Source of the DNA: Oceanispirochaeta sp. M1
GTDB lineage: Bacteria > Spirochaetota > Spirochaetia > DSM-2461
NCBI RefSeq assembly: GCF_003346715.1
Contig: NZ_QQPQ01000003.1
Location: forward strand, 124,001 to 188,000
Direction: 5' to 3'
Length of the DNA: 64,000 nt
The translations under genes and the position numbers were made by a program. Below, piece after piece: positions 8,874-17,261 of the stretch. Position 1 is the first letter of the stretch. Each line of letters starts with the position of its first letter. Below the pieces are notes generated by a model that did not search any database, was not told the origin of the DNA, and was given only the letters and a program-made list of their open reading frames with translations.

Positions 8874-8903
8874 AAATTCCGGGTTTCACATTGCCGGGAA
8901 CTA
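8874..8903. terminator. Weak terminator-like hairpin between the HD-GYP gene and the 8855 operon
   Basis: An imperfect TTCC/GGAA stem with GG/CC pairs and a mismatch, flanked by an A-run on one side and a T-run on the other as read on the minus strand. It would separate the two minus-strand units. The stem is short. Confidence 0.3.
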
Positions 8904-8941
8904 AAAAAAATAATGGTCTTGGATTAATCTGTCAAGGACAT

Positions 8942-10114
8942 TCAGCTTTGATTATGGAGGAGCGCTTTGATACCGGATATCTCCGTATTGTTCAGAACAG
9001 AGACAATACGCATTTCACCACTCTCACTGGTCTGGACAACAGGCTGATCCTGAAGGGCATTCCTGTTTTTATCAAGAAGTATCTTGACCGTAGGATGGCG
9101 GAAGTCGGCTGCATTTGTTTCTGTGACAATTCCGGTATAGCCGTTTGCCAGAGTAACATAGCTGCCCAGAGGGTAGATGGAAAGCAGAGTCAGCAGAGCC
9201 TTCATCACATCCTCATCGTAATGAGAGCGCATTTCTCTCAGCATTCCTGTGAGGCTTGTATGTGCATCTCTTCCTGAACGGAAGGGGCGGTTGGATATTT
9301 GAGCATCGTAGGAACAGGCTACAGCAATGATTTTTCCAAACTGGGATATCCTGGCACTTGAGAGACCCTGGGGATATCCTGAGCCGTCATTGCGCTCATG
9401 ATGCTCCAGGACACCAAGCAGAATGTCTCTGGGCAGAGAGAAGTCCCGGAGTGATCTGAAACCTAAAAGGGTATGTGCATTTATAACCTTTTTTTCAGCC
9501 TCTGTAAGGGCTCCCTCTTTTTCATATATTTTGCTGGGAATCTGCAGCATTCCGATCTCATGGATAAGAGAAGCTATTCCCAGTTCTATCAGTTTGTGAT
9601 TGGGCATTTTCAATTTGTCACCGATTGAAAGAGCCAGAATCGTAGATTTAACTGCATGGTTGTACATATATTCACTGCCCTCGGGAGGAACAATCTCCTG
9701 GAAACGGAGTACATATTTATCATCTTCCCGGATCATGGCTATGGCTTTCTTAACCTCTTCGGTGAGTACATTGAGGTTTAGAATACTATCATCTTTAAAA
9801 CGGGTCATAACTTTTGTGGTGAATTCCAGCATTTCACTGAAAAACTTACGGGCCCGGGTCAAACCTTCTTTTTCCTTGATATTCTGATCCAGAGTTGCTG
9901 TCTGCACGTTATTTGAAGGACCCTGTGAGGGAGTTTCTCTGCCAATGGGTGAACCATCTGTCTGGAGTATGGAAAAGCCCCATTTTGCCAGATTTTTAAT
10001 CAGAATTTCAGTGACAGGAGTTTCCGGAGTGAGGAGTACGAAATCATTATCTAGATAAACCGTGGATTCAAAGTACATTCCCTGTTTGAGACTTTTGCTC
10101 TCAATGTTGTTCAT
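8942..10114 (-). CDS. HD-GYP domain protein with an altered HD motif (HE)
   Basis: Cyclic-di-GMP phosphodiesterase-like protein, 390 aa from ATG 10114 (MNNIESK); a GTG at 10147 would add 11 residues but lacks a ribosome binding site. The N-terminus (KSLKQGMYFESTVYL) resembles the module often found before HD-GYP domains. The HD-GYP part begins near YNHAVKST. The signature HDxGK is changed to HEIGM (Glu197 and Met200 counted from the GTG), while HH and the DGSGYP motif (HHERNDGSGYPQG) are kept. Loss of the metal-ligand Asp and of the Lys suggests altered catalysis or a binding-only role. It is monocistronic and divergent from a membrane protein gene. Confidence 0.82.
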   Translation of the reverse strand: MNNIESKSLKQGMYFESTVYLDNDFVLLTPETPVTEILIKNLAKWGFSILQTDGSPIGRETPSQGPSNNVQTATLDQNIKEKEGLTRARKFFSEMLEFTTKVMTRFKDDSILNLNVLTEEVKKAIAMIREDDKYVLRFQEIVPPEGSEYMYNHAVKSTILALSIGDKLKMPNHKLIELGIASLIHEIGMLQIPSKIYEKEGALTEAEKKVINAHTLLGFRSLRDFSLPRDILLGVLEHHERNDGSGYPQGLSSARISQFGKIIAVACSYDAQISNRPFRSGRDAHTSLTGMLREMRSHYDEDVMKALLTLLSIYPLGSYVTLANGYTGIVTETNAADFRHPTVKILLDKNRNALQDQPVVQTSESGEMRIVSVLNNTEISGIKALLHNQS

Positions 10115-10191
10115 CGTCTGCTCATTTTCCAACTCAGTTGACCCCACTATGGATATAATTTACACTATTTTTCATTATAGGAGCAACATTG

Positions 10192-10989
10192 ATGAAATTT
10201 AAAACCATTTTTTTCCTCTTTAACGGAATAATCCTATTTTCCTTTCTTTTCATTGCACTTATGCCACTTTTTGTTCTCGGTGGTGAATATACACGTATCT
10301 TCTGGGAGGAAAACTGGTTCCTTGCTCTTATTTTTATAGTCTTTATATCGGTTCTTGACGGCTATTTCATTATCAACTGGAAGATGTTTTCTCTTCTGGA
10401 GAGGGAAGACTGGCCCGGTTTGACGGCCTATCTGGAAAATGAAGTCTATGAAAAGAATAAATTAAACTCCCGAAATATAAAAATGATGGTGAATACATCA
10501 CTTACAATTTCCAATCTGGATAAGATAAGCCGTCTGGAAAAAGAGGTTAGTGAAAAGAAACCCGCTATGCTGTCTCAGCACGGTATACTTCTGGGTATCC
10601 CTTTTCTTCTGAACCAGAACAGAGATGAGGGGAAGGCCTTCTATGAGCGCTGCATAGATGGAGGATCAAAGAAGGATCTCCCCTGGCTGCAGTGGTGTTC
10701 TGCCTTTCTTCTCCTTTCCGGTCAGGAACTTGATGAGGCCCGACCCTTACTTACTGATCTCTCTGCCTCAGCGGGAGAACCAATACTGAAACTCCTGTCT
10801 ATCTATCTCTTGTCAACCATAACTCCCGAAGAGGATGAAGTTCTGAAATCTTCCAGATCATCCTTTCTTGAGACATATCCTGACAGAAAGAGTCTGGAGA
10901 AACATGTTGCCCGCAGTAAAGCCAATAATGTTGTGGTTCTTCTGCTATCAAGCATTCTGGATGACAGTCAGAACTGGATCTATGCATAA
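10192..10989 (+). CDS. Membrane protein of unknown function with two transmembrane helices
   Basis: 265 aa. Two hydrophobic segments lie near residues 4-30 (FFLFNGIILFSFLFIALMPL) and 43-65 (LALIFIVFISVLDGYFII), followed by about 200 cytoplasmic residues that look helical and TPR-like (the FYERCIDGGSKKDLPWLQW stretch). The ATG at 10192 follows an AGGAG site at 10179. A TTGACC/TACACT pair with 17-base spacing lies at 10138-10166. It ends 26 bases before the aminotransferase gene and is probably co-transcribed with it. No family recognised. Confidence 0.75.
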   Translation: MKFKTIFFLFNGIILFSFLFIALMPLFVLGGEYTRIFWEENWFLALIFIVFISVLDGYFIINWKMFSLLEREDWPGLTAYLENEVYEKNKLNSRNIKMMVNTSLTISNLDKISRLEKEVSEKKPAMLSQHGILLGIPFLLNQNRDEGKAFYERCIDGGSKKDLPWLQWCSAFLLLSGQELDEARPLLTDLSASAGEPILKLLSIYLLSTITPEEDEVLKSSRSSFLETYPDRKSLEKHVARSKANNVVVLLLSSILDDSQNWIYA

Positions 10990-11015
10990 AGATTTTCGAT
11001 TAAAGGATTGAATGA

Positions 11016-12230
11016 ATGTCTGTAAAAAAATCTCATAAACTGGATGATGTCTGCTACGACATCCGCGGTCCTGTATTGAAAGAAGCCGTACGCCTGGAAG
11101 AGGAGGGGTATAAAATCCTGAAACTCAATACAGGTAACCCTGCAGCTTTCGGTTTTGATGCACCCGATGAAATTCGCCATGATATTATTCTGAACCTGCT
11201 GAAAGCTCAGGGCTATTCAGACTCCAAGGGGGTTTTCTCTGCCAGGAAGGCGGTTATGCATGAGTGTCAGAGACTGGGGATAGAGGGTGTTGATACAGAA
11301 CTGATCTATCTTGGAAACGGTGTGAGCGAACTTATTGCCATCGCCATGCAGGGGCTTCTGAATAACGGAGACGAGATTCTGATTCCCATGCCCGATTATC
11401 CTCTCTGGACTGCCTCTTCGGTTCTTGCCGGAGGAAAAGCGGTACACTACCGATGTGATGAGGAATCAGACTGGTACCCCGATCTTGATGATATAAGAAG
11501 CAAGGTTTCTAAAAAAACCAAGGGTATTGTTGTTATCAATCCTAACAATCCTACGGGAGCCGTCTATCCCAGAGAGATACTTGAAGGCATTGTCGAGATC
11601 GCCAGGGAAAATAAACTGGTTATTTACTCAGATGAGATCTATGACAAAATACTTTATGATGATGCCTCTCATATTCCAATGGCCACACTGGCCGATGATG
11701 TCCTGATGGTAACCTTTAACGGTTTAAGCAAGTCTTACAGAGCCGCCGGATTCCGTGCGGGCTGGATGATACTCAGTGGAGATACTAAGGGAGCCTCTGA
11801 TTATATAGAGGGGCTGAATATTCTCTCCAATATGAGACTCTGCAGCAATGTACCGGCCCAGCTGGGAATCCAGACTGCATTGGGTGGATATCAGAGTATC
11901 AACGATCTGGTAGCACCGGGTGGAAGACTTCGCTCTCAGCGTGATGTCTTTTATGAAAAGCTGATTTCCATTCCCGGAGTCAGCTGTGTAAAACCCAGGG
12001 GTGCTCTTTATATGTTTCCTAAAGTGGATATAAAGAAGTTCAATATCAAAGATGATGAGAAGCTTATCTATGACATTCTGACAGAGACAAGAACTCTTCT
12101 TGTACAGGGAACCGGATTCAACTGGGACAGGCCCGACCACTTCAGAATGGTATTCCTTCCTGATCTTGAGGTTCTATCTCTTGTAGGGAATAGGCTTGAA
12201 ACATTTTTTGCCGGGTACAAACAGTCTTAA
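11016..12230 (+). CDS. Class I/II PLP aminotransferase, AlaT-like
   Basis: 404 aa, cytoplasmic. Fold-type I motifs are present: NPNNPTGAVYP (substrate/PLP Asn), YSDEIYDKILYDD (Asp/Tyr around PLP), and the PLP lysine Lys239 in GLSKSYRAAGFRAGWM, plus FRMVFLP near the C-terminus. Length and motif spelling match alanine/aspartate aminotransferases of the AlaT (YfbQ) group, which make alanine from pyruvate and glutamate; substrate is inferred. The ATG at 11016 has an AAAGGA site. It follows the membrane protein gene at short distance. Confidence 0.9.
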   Translation: MSVKKSHKLDDVCYDIRGPVLKEAVRLEEEGYKILKLNTGNPAAFGFDAPDEIRHDIILNLLKAQGYSDSKGVFSARKAVMHECQRLGIEGVDTELIYLGNGVSELIAIAMQGLLNNGDEILIPMPDYPLWTASSVLAGGKAVHYRCDEESDWYPDLDDIRSKVSKKTKGIVVINPNNPTGAVYPREILEGIVEIARENKLVIYSDEIYDKILYDDASHIPMATLADDVLMVTFNGLSKSYRAAGFRAGWMILSGDTKGASDYIEGLNILSNMRLCSNVPAQLGIQTALGGYQSINDLVAPGGRLRSQRDVFYEKLISIPGVSCVKPRGALYMFPKVDIKKFNIKDDEKLIYDILTETRTLLVQGTGFNWDRPDHFRMVFLPDLEVLSLVGNRLETFFAGYKQS

Positions 12231-12269
12231 TTTGTTCTTTTTGATCTTGTAAGTAAGAGTGCTCTTCAT

Positions 12270-12310
12270 TATACTTTTTCTCGATTCCAAAAGTAATTAC
12301 AAAAAGTATA
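12270..12310. repeat. Inverted repeat upstream of the coiled-coil gene
   Basis: TATACTTTTT (12270-12279) and AAAAAGTATA (12301-12310) are perfect 10-bp inverted repeats 21 bases apart. They could be a factor-binding dyad, a weak bidirectional terminator after the aminotransferase, or an mRNA hairpin. Confidence 0.45.
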
Positions 12311-12338
12311 GAGAATAATTATCAGGAGATAAAAAATA

Positions 12339-12947
12339 ATGCAGAAATCTAGTTTAATCCTTATGTTTATGATTATGGTAAGTGGTCTGGCCTTTGCTCA
12401 GAGAGCGCCTGAAGCAGTAGACATCCCCACAGCCCAGGCTGAAATTGATTCACTCAACGCTTCAAATCAGAAAATGTCAGATGAGAATGAAGGGTATGAG
12501 CAGAATAACAGCACACTTCGGAATGAAGTTGAAGCCATGGAAGCCCTTAAACGAGATATTTCTGTCACACAGGGTAAGATCAGCAGCCAGGCTGGAGAAC
12601 TTTATTCCGTAATGCAGACAGTCAATGATGCCGAAATGAAATCCAGACTGAATGCACAGATCTCTACAAACAGAGCTCAGAGATATGCCTTGGAACAGAA
12701 AAACTCCGAGCTGAACGGTCAGATTGAAGATCATACTTTTTCTATTGAAAAGAATATCCGCTGGATTAATAGAAACATTATTCAGACAAAGAAGAACAAT
12801 GCAAGAATTGCTCATCTGAATGCCAGTATCGCGTTCACTCAGGACGAAGGTCAGGGGATGGATGATGCTATTGAAAAATCACAGACAATACAGAATGAAG
12901 TTGATTCTCTGTTGAACCAGAATCCTGCACCAAGTGCGGGTGAATAA
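12339..12947 (+). CDS. Secreted or periplasmic coiled-coil protein
   Basis: 202 aa. The N-terminus is a signal peptide ending LAFA-Q (cleavage near residue 20). The mature part is almost entirely charged and Asn/Gln-rich with heptad-like leucines and isoleucines (SLNASNQKMSDENEG..., QISTNRAQRYALEQKNSEL), so a long coiled coil is expected. No known family. The ATG has an AGGAG site about 11 bases upstream. It is monocistronic, closed by the terminator at 12974-13014. The role may be structural in the envelope; this is inference. Confidence 0.78.
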   Translation: MQKSSLILMFMIMVSGLAFAQRAPEAVDIPTAQAEIDSLNASNQKMSDENEGYEQNNSTLRNEVEAMEALKRDISVTQGKISSQAGELYSVMQTVNDAEMKSRLNAQISTNRAQRYALEQKNSELNGQIEDHTFSIEKNIRWINRNIIQTKKNNARIAHLNASIAFTQDEGQGMDDAIEKSQTIQNEVDSLLNQNPAPSAGE

Positions 12948-12973
12948 TAAAAAATATTCCCGTAGTTTATAGT

Positions 12974-13014
12974 AAGGCCTGCCGTCCCTGAGGGGATTGG
13001 ACGGGCCTTTTTTT
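12974..13014 (+). terminator. Rho-independent terminator after the coiled-coil gene
   Basis: CCGTCC (12982-12987) pairs with GGACGG (12999-13004), extended by AAGGC/GCCTT across a 3-base bulge, followed by a run of seven T. It separates the coiled-coil gene from the gltX operon. Confidence 0.8.
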
Positions 13015-13040
13015 GTCTATATCGATCTGATGAAAGGCTC

Positions 13041-13069
13041 TGGTCATTGATGTAGAATCCCTATATAAT
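13041..13069 (+). promoter_or_regulatory. Candidate promoter of the gltX-glyS-tyrS operon
   Basis: TGGTCA (13041-13046), 17-base spacer, perfect TATAAT (13064-13069). It is 32 bases upstream of the gltX start. No T-box element is visible. Confidence 0.6.
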
Positions 13070-13100
13070 TCTTTCAACTCTAAGGCTAAGGAAAATATAC

Positions 13101-14576
13101 ATGTCAGTGCGTGTTCGCTATGCACCGTCTCCCACCGGCTTACAGCATATCGGTGGTGTCAGAACGGCCCTATTCAATTACTTTTACGCCAAAGCCAACG
13201 GCGGCTCATTTATACTCCGTATTGAAGATACAGACAGGGAGCGTTACAGCGACGAATCTCTTCAGGATCTCTACGATACTTTGAACTGGCTGGATATCCC
13301 CTGGGATGAAGGTCCCGGGAAAGGTGATTTCGGTCCCTATCAGCAATCCCAGCGATTTGATCTCTATCAGGAATATGCTCAGAAACTTATTGATGATGGA
13401 AAGGCTTATTACTGCTTCTGCAGTACTGAACGTCTTGATCAGGTCAGGGAAGAGCAGAAAAAAAATAAATCCAAAAGTCAGGGTTACGACAGACACTGTC
13501 GTGACATTGATCCCGCGGAAGCTCTGAAACGAAAGGACGCAGGTGAATCCTGTGTAATCCGTCTCAAAGTTCCTCTGGAAGGGAAAACTACATTTCATGA
13601 TGAAGTGATGGGTGATATCTCCAGAAAGAATGCCGATGTCAGTCCAGATCCGATTATTGTAAAAACCGATGGTTTTCCCACATATCATCTGGCTAATGTG
13701 ATTGACGATCATATGATGGAGATTACCCATATAATGAGAGCCCAGGAGTGGATTCCTTCAGGCCCTCTCCATGTGGTTCTCTATGAGGCCTTTGGATGGA
13801 CTCCTCCAAAATACTGTCACCTTCCCCTGGTAATGGGTAAGGACGGTTCCAAGCTCTCCAAGAGACACGGTTCCACATCTTTGGTGGACTTCAGGAATTC
13901 AGGATATCTCCCCGAAGCTATTATCAATTATATCTCCCTTCTTGGATGGTCTTTTGATGATTCAAGGGAGTTCTTTACCAGGGAAGATCTTGAAAAACTC
14001 TTCTCCATGGAAAAGATCAATAAGGCTCCCGCAGTTTTTGATTACAAAAAACTGGAGTGGTTTAACGGTCAGTACATCCGTAAGAGAAGCAAAGAGTCAC
14101 TGTTGGAACTTCTGATTCCCATTCTGCAGAAAGACGGCGTCGTTTCAGACCCTATGACTGCTGATGAAACCGCAATTCTGGACGGAGCATTTCCTCTGGT
14201 TCAGGAGCGTCTGAAGTTTACAACGGATGTCTCAGAAACCATCAGTTTCCTCTATAAGGACATCGAAAGCTATAATAGTGAAGATGCTCTTCCCAAGAAA
14301 GTGGAACTGTCACAGATTCCTGCCATACTTGATGCAGCAGCAGAAGTTCTTGCAGATTTCAGCAGCCGTACTCAGGAGGAAAATGAACAGGCCTTCTACG
14401 ACAAGTCTCAGGAGATGGGACTGAAAATGGGGCAGGTAATGCAGCCTGTCCGTGTAGCCGTTACGGGTACAAAAATATCTCCCCCTTTGTTTGAGTCCAT
14501 CGGACTTCTAGGTGTGGAGAAAGCAATACAGCGAATAGAGGCTCTTAAAGAGCAGATTGTTAAGGAGTTAGGATAG
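13101..14576 (+). CDS. gltX: Glutamate--tRNA ligase
   Basis: Class I aminoacyl-tRNA synthetase, 491 aa, charging tRNA-Glu. The HIGH-type motif is APSPTGLQHIGG (residues 8-19) and the KMSKS-type loop is KLSKRHGS. CFCSTERL and YDRHCRDI hold Cys/His that may bind zinc in the acceptor-binding domain. Downstream KAPAVFDYKKLEWFNGQYI begins the anticodon-binding half. ATG 13101 is preceded by AAGGAAA. First gene of an operon of three synthetases; its stop (14574-14576) is 3 bases from glyS. Discriminating or non-discriminating specificity cannot be decided here. Confidence 0.95.
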   Translation: MSVRVRYAPSPTGLQHIGGVRTALFNYFYAKANGGSFILRIEDTDRERYSDESLQDLYDTLNWLDIPWDEGPGKGDFGPYQQSQRFDLYQEYAQKLIDDGKAYYCFCSTERLDQVREEQKKNKSKSQGYDRHCRDIDPAEALKRKDAGESCVIRLKVPLEGKTTFHDEVMGDISRKNADVSPDPIIVKTDGFPTYHLANVIDDHMMEITHIMRAQEWIPSGPLHVVLYEAFGWTPPKYCHLPLVMGKDGSKLSKRHGSTSLVDFRNSGYLPEAIINYISLLGWSFDDSREFFTREDLEKLFSMEKINKAPAVFDYKKLEWFNGQYIRKRSKESLLELLIPILQKDGVVSDPMTADETAILDGAFPLVQERLKFTTDVSETISFLYKDIESYNSEDALPKKVELSQIPAILDAAAEVLADFSSRTQEENEQAFYDKSQEMGLKMGQVMQPVRVAVTGTKISPPLFESIGLLGVEKAIQRIEALKEQIVKELG

Positions 14577-14579
14577 ATC

Positions 14580-15965
14580 ATGGCCAAAGAAAAGAAAGCA
14601 AATCAGATCAGCAACAAATTCGGTGCGTCCATGGAGAAAATTGTCTCCCTCGCCAAGAGGAGAGGTTTTGTTTATCCCTCCAGTGAAATATATGGTGGAC
14701 TCTCTGCAACCTGGGATTACGGTCCCCTTGGTGTTGAGCTGAAAAAAAACATACAGGAAATCTGGTGGCGGGAAATGACTCGACTTCAGGATAATATTGT
14801 AGGACTGGATGCAGCCATCATGATGCACCCCCGTACCTGGGAAGCCTCAGGTCACGTTGAAAACTTCTCTGATCCTCTTGTTGACTGTAAACAGTGTAAG
14901 ACAAGGTTCCGGGAAGATAAACTGACTCCCGAAGTAATCGCAAGCAAGAAATGTCCCGAATGCGGTGGAGAACTGACTGAACCCAGACAGTTCAACCTGA
15001 TGTTCAGCACACATCTGGGACCCGTTGCCGACTCCGGCTCTATTGTTTACCTCAGACCGGAAACAGCCCAGGGTATTTTTGTAAACTTTAGAAACGTTGT
15101 GGATACAAGCCGGGTTACCGTTCCCTTCGGAATAGCTCAGGTGGGAAAAGCCTTCAGAAACGAAATTACCACTAAAAACTTTATCTTCAGAACCTGCGAG
15201 TTCGAACAGATGGAAATGCAGTTCTTTGTAAAACCAGGTACAGACGATGAATGGTTCGAGTACTGGAAAGAACAGAGAATGAAATACTATACCGAGCAGC
15301 TGGGAGTTCTTCCCGAGAATCTCCATTTTCATCAACACGGTCCCGATGAGCTGGCTCACTATGCCAAGGATGCCTATGATGTAGAGTATCAGTATCCCTT
15401 TGGATGGGAAGAGCAGGAAGGTGTTCATAACAGAACCGATTTCGACCTGGGACGTCATGCTGAATTCAGTGGTAAAAAGATCAATTATCTTGATCCCCAT
15501 ACCAACGAACGCTATGTACCTTATGTAATTGAAACCTCAGCCGGACTGACCAGATCAGTACTGGTTTGTCTCATGGATGCCTATCATGAACAGACGATCG
15601 GAACAGACAAGAATGGTAACCCCGATGTCAGAACCGTTCTTCACCTGCATCCCAATGTGGCGCCTGTAAAGGCTGCCGTACTTCCTCTTGTAAAAAAGGA
15701 CGGCCTCGCCGATCTTGCCAAGGAAATCCAGAAAGAACTGTCTGAAGACTTTAATGCTTTCTATGATCAATCCGGTGCGATCGGCCGTCGTTATCGCCGT
15801 CAGGATGAAATTGGTACTCCTTTCTGTATCACAGTTGACTACGACAGCAAGGAAAACAATGACGTGACAATCCGTTTCCGTGACTCCATGGAGCAGATCC
15901 GCGTCCCGAGAGAAGGTCTGGCTGCCAGACTTAAAGAAGAAATTAAGAAATACAAAAGGGTATAG
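14580..15965 (+). CDS. glyS: Glycine--tRNA ligase, single-chain (alpha2) class II type
   Basis: Charges tRNA-Gly; 461 aa. This is the homodimeric form found in archaea, eukaryotes and part of the bacteria, not the alpha2-beta2 GlyQ/GlyS enzyme. Class II motifs are visible: RPETAQGIFVNFRN, FGIAQVGKAFRNEI (motif 2) and ETSAGLTRSVL (motif 3). A zinc-ribbon-like CKQC...CPECGG (around residues 101-125) lies in the insertion. The ribosome binding site TAAGGAG lies inside the end of gltX. The GC-only block at 15969-15988 follows the stop. Confidence 0.94.
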   Translation: MAKEKKANQISNKFGASMEKIVSLAKRRGFVYPSSEIYGGLSATWDYGPLGVELKKNIQEIWWREMTRLQDNIVGLDAAIMMHPRTWEASGHVENFSDPLVDCKQCKTRFREDKLTPEVIASKKCPECGGELTEPRQFNLMFSTHLGPVADSGSIVYLRPETAQGIFVNFRNVVDTSRVTVPFGIAQVGKAFRNEITTKNFIFRTCEFEQMEMQFFVKPGTDDEWFEYWKEQRMKYYTEQLGVLPENLHFHQHGPDELAHYAKDAYDVEYQYPFGWEEQEGVHNRTDFDLGRHAEFSGKKINYLDPHTNERYVPYVIETSAGLTRSVLVCLMDAYHEQTIGTDKNGNPDVRTVLHLHPNVAPVKAAVLPLVKKDGLADLAKEIQKELSEDFNAFYDQSGAIGRRYRRQDEIGTPFCITVDYDSKENNDVTIRFRDSMEQIRVPREGLAARLKEEIKKYKRV

Positions 15966-15968
15966 TAA

Positions 15969-15988
15969 CCCCGGGGGCCCCGGGCCCC
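15969..15988. repeat. GC-only palindromic block between glyS and tyrS
   Basis: Twenty consecutive G/C bases made of C4-G5-C4-G3-C4, with nested palindromes (CCCCGGGG, GGGGCCCC, CCCGGG). It can fold several ways. It ends 7 bases before the tyrS ribosome binding site (15996-16000), so it could affect tyrS translation or read-through. It is strikingly unlike its surroundings. Confidence 0.75.
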
Positions 15989-16005
15989 TGAATTACGGAG
16001 ACAAT

Positions 16006-17253
16006 ATGAATCAGGCACTTGCCACTCTGAAAGAGAGAGGCTTTTTTAAACAATGTACAGATGAAGAAATGCTGAATAAAAAAATGGATGACGGCCCTAT
16101 ACGGATCTACGTCGGTGTAGACCCTACAGGTCCCTCCATGCATATCGGCCATATGGTTCCTCTGTTTGCAATGCACCACCTGCAGGAAGCAGGACACCTT
16201 CCCATCATTCTGGTGGGTGGCGGTACAGCCCGTATCGGTGACCCTTCGGGTAAAAGTGATATGCGCATGATGCAGACAGTTGAGGACATTCAGGGCAATG
16301 CTGAAAAGCTTAAGGCTCAGATTTCCCGTTTTATCAGCTTTGAAGAGGGTGGAGCCAAACTGGTTGATAATGCCGACTGGCTTGCACCATTGAACTACAT
16401 CGAGTTTTTAAGAGATATCGGAAAGCACTTTTCTGTTAACAGAATGCTGACCTTTGAAGCCTATAAAATGAGACTTGAGAAGGGACTCTCTTTTATCGAG
16501 TTCAACTACCAGCTCCTCCAGTCTTATGACTTCCTGGAACTTTACCGCCGTGAGGACTGTGTCCTTCAGATTGGTGGTGATGATCAGTGGGGTAATATCG
16601 TAGCCGGGATGGAACTGATCCGCCGTGTCGAGAGTGGAGAATCCATGGGACTCACATTTCCCCTGGTTACCCGTTCTGATGGTAAGAAGATGGGGAAGAC
16701 CGAGAAGGGCGCTATTTTTCTTGATCCCTCAATGACATCTGTATATGAATTTTTCCAGTACTGGAGAAATGTTGCGGATGCTGATGTTGAAAAGTTCCTG
16801 CTGATGTACACATTCCTCCCTGTGGAAGAGTGTAAACGTCTGGGAGCACTCAAGGATCAGGATATCAATGCTGCCAAGGAGATCCTTGCCTACGAACAGA
16901 CAAAGATCATCCACGGTCAGGACGAGGCCGACAAGGCGAGAGAAGCTGCAAAGGCGGCCTTCAGTGCCGGCGGCGCTTCCCAGGATAAGTCGGGAATGCC
17001 CACATCCGATCTTTCAGCAGCGGAGCTGGAAGAGGGGATCAATGTGATGGATCTCTTTGTAAAATCCGGACTCAGCAGCTCCAAGAGTGAAGCAAGACGT
17101 CTTGTAAGCCAGAACGGTGCAGCCGTAAACGGTGATAAAATCACGGATGTTGATGCTGTTATCGCTACTTCTTTCATTGTGGAAGAAGACGGTGAAAAGG
17201 AAATTATCCTGAAAGCCGGAAAGAAGCGTTTCTTCCGTTTTGTGATTAAATAA
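16006..17253 (+). CDS. tyrS: Tyrosine--tRNA ligase
   Basis: Class I synthetase of the TyrRS type, 415 aa from ATG 16006 (MNQALATLKE), which has a CGGAG site; longer readings run back into glyS. HIGH motif HIGHMVPLF near residue 46, KMSKS-type loop KMGKTEKG, tyrosine-binding YDFLELYRREDCVLQIGGDDQWGN. The C-terminus carries an S4 RNA-binding domain (VMDLFVKSGLSSSKSEARRLV). Third gene of the synthetase operon, closed by the terminator at 17284-17315. Confidence 0.95.
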   Translation: MNQALATLKERGFFKQCTDEEMLNKKMDDGPIRIYVGVDPTGPSMHIGHMVPLFAMHHLQEAGHLPIILVGGGTARIGDPSGKSDMRMMQTVEDIQGNAEKLKAQISRFISFEEGGAKLVDNADWLAPLNYIEFLRDIGKHFSVNRMLTFEAYKMRLEKGLSFIEFNYQLLQSYDFLELYRREDCVLQIGGDDQWGNIVAGMELIRRVESGESMGLTFPLVTRSDGKKMGKTEKGAIFLDPSMTSVYEFFQYWRNVADADVEKFLLMYTFLPVEECKRLGALKDQDINAAKEILAYEQTKIIHGQDEADKAREAAKAAFSAGGASQDKSGMPTSDLSAAELEEGINVMDLFVKSGLSSSKSEARRLVSQNGAAVNGDKITDVDAVIATSFIVEEDGEKEIILKAGKKRFFRFVIK

Positions 17254-17261
17254 TTCAATAA

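Noticed and set aside
13015-13100. Possible T-box leader before the gltX synthetase operon
   Set aside because: The leader after the predicted promoter is too short and no T-box core (GGGTGGNACCGCG) is visible.
14847-15500. Long antisense frame (217 aa) inside glyS
   Set aside because: It is covered by a conserved synthetase with all class II motifs; composition effect only.
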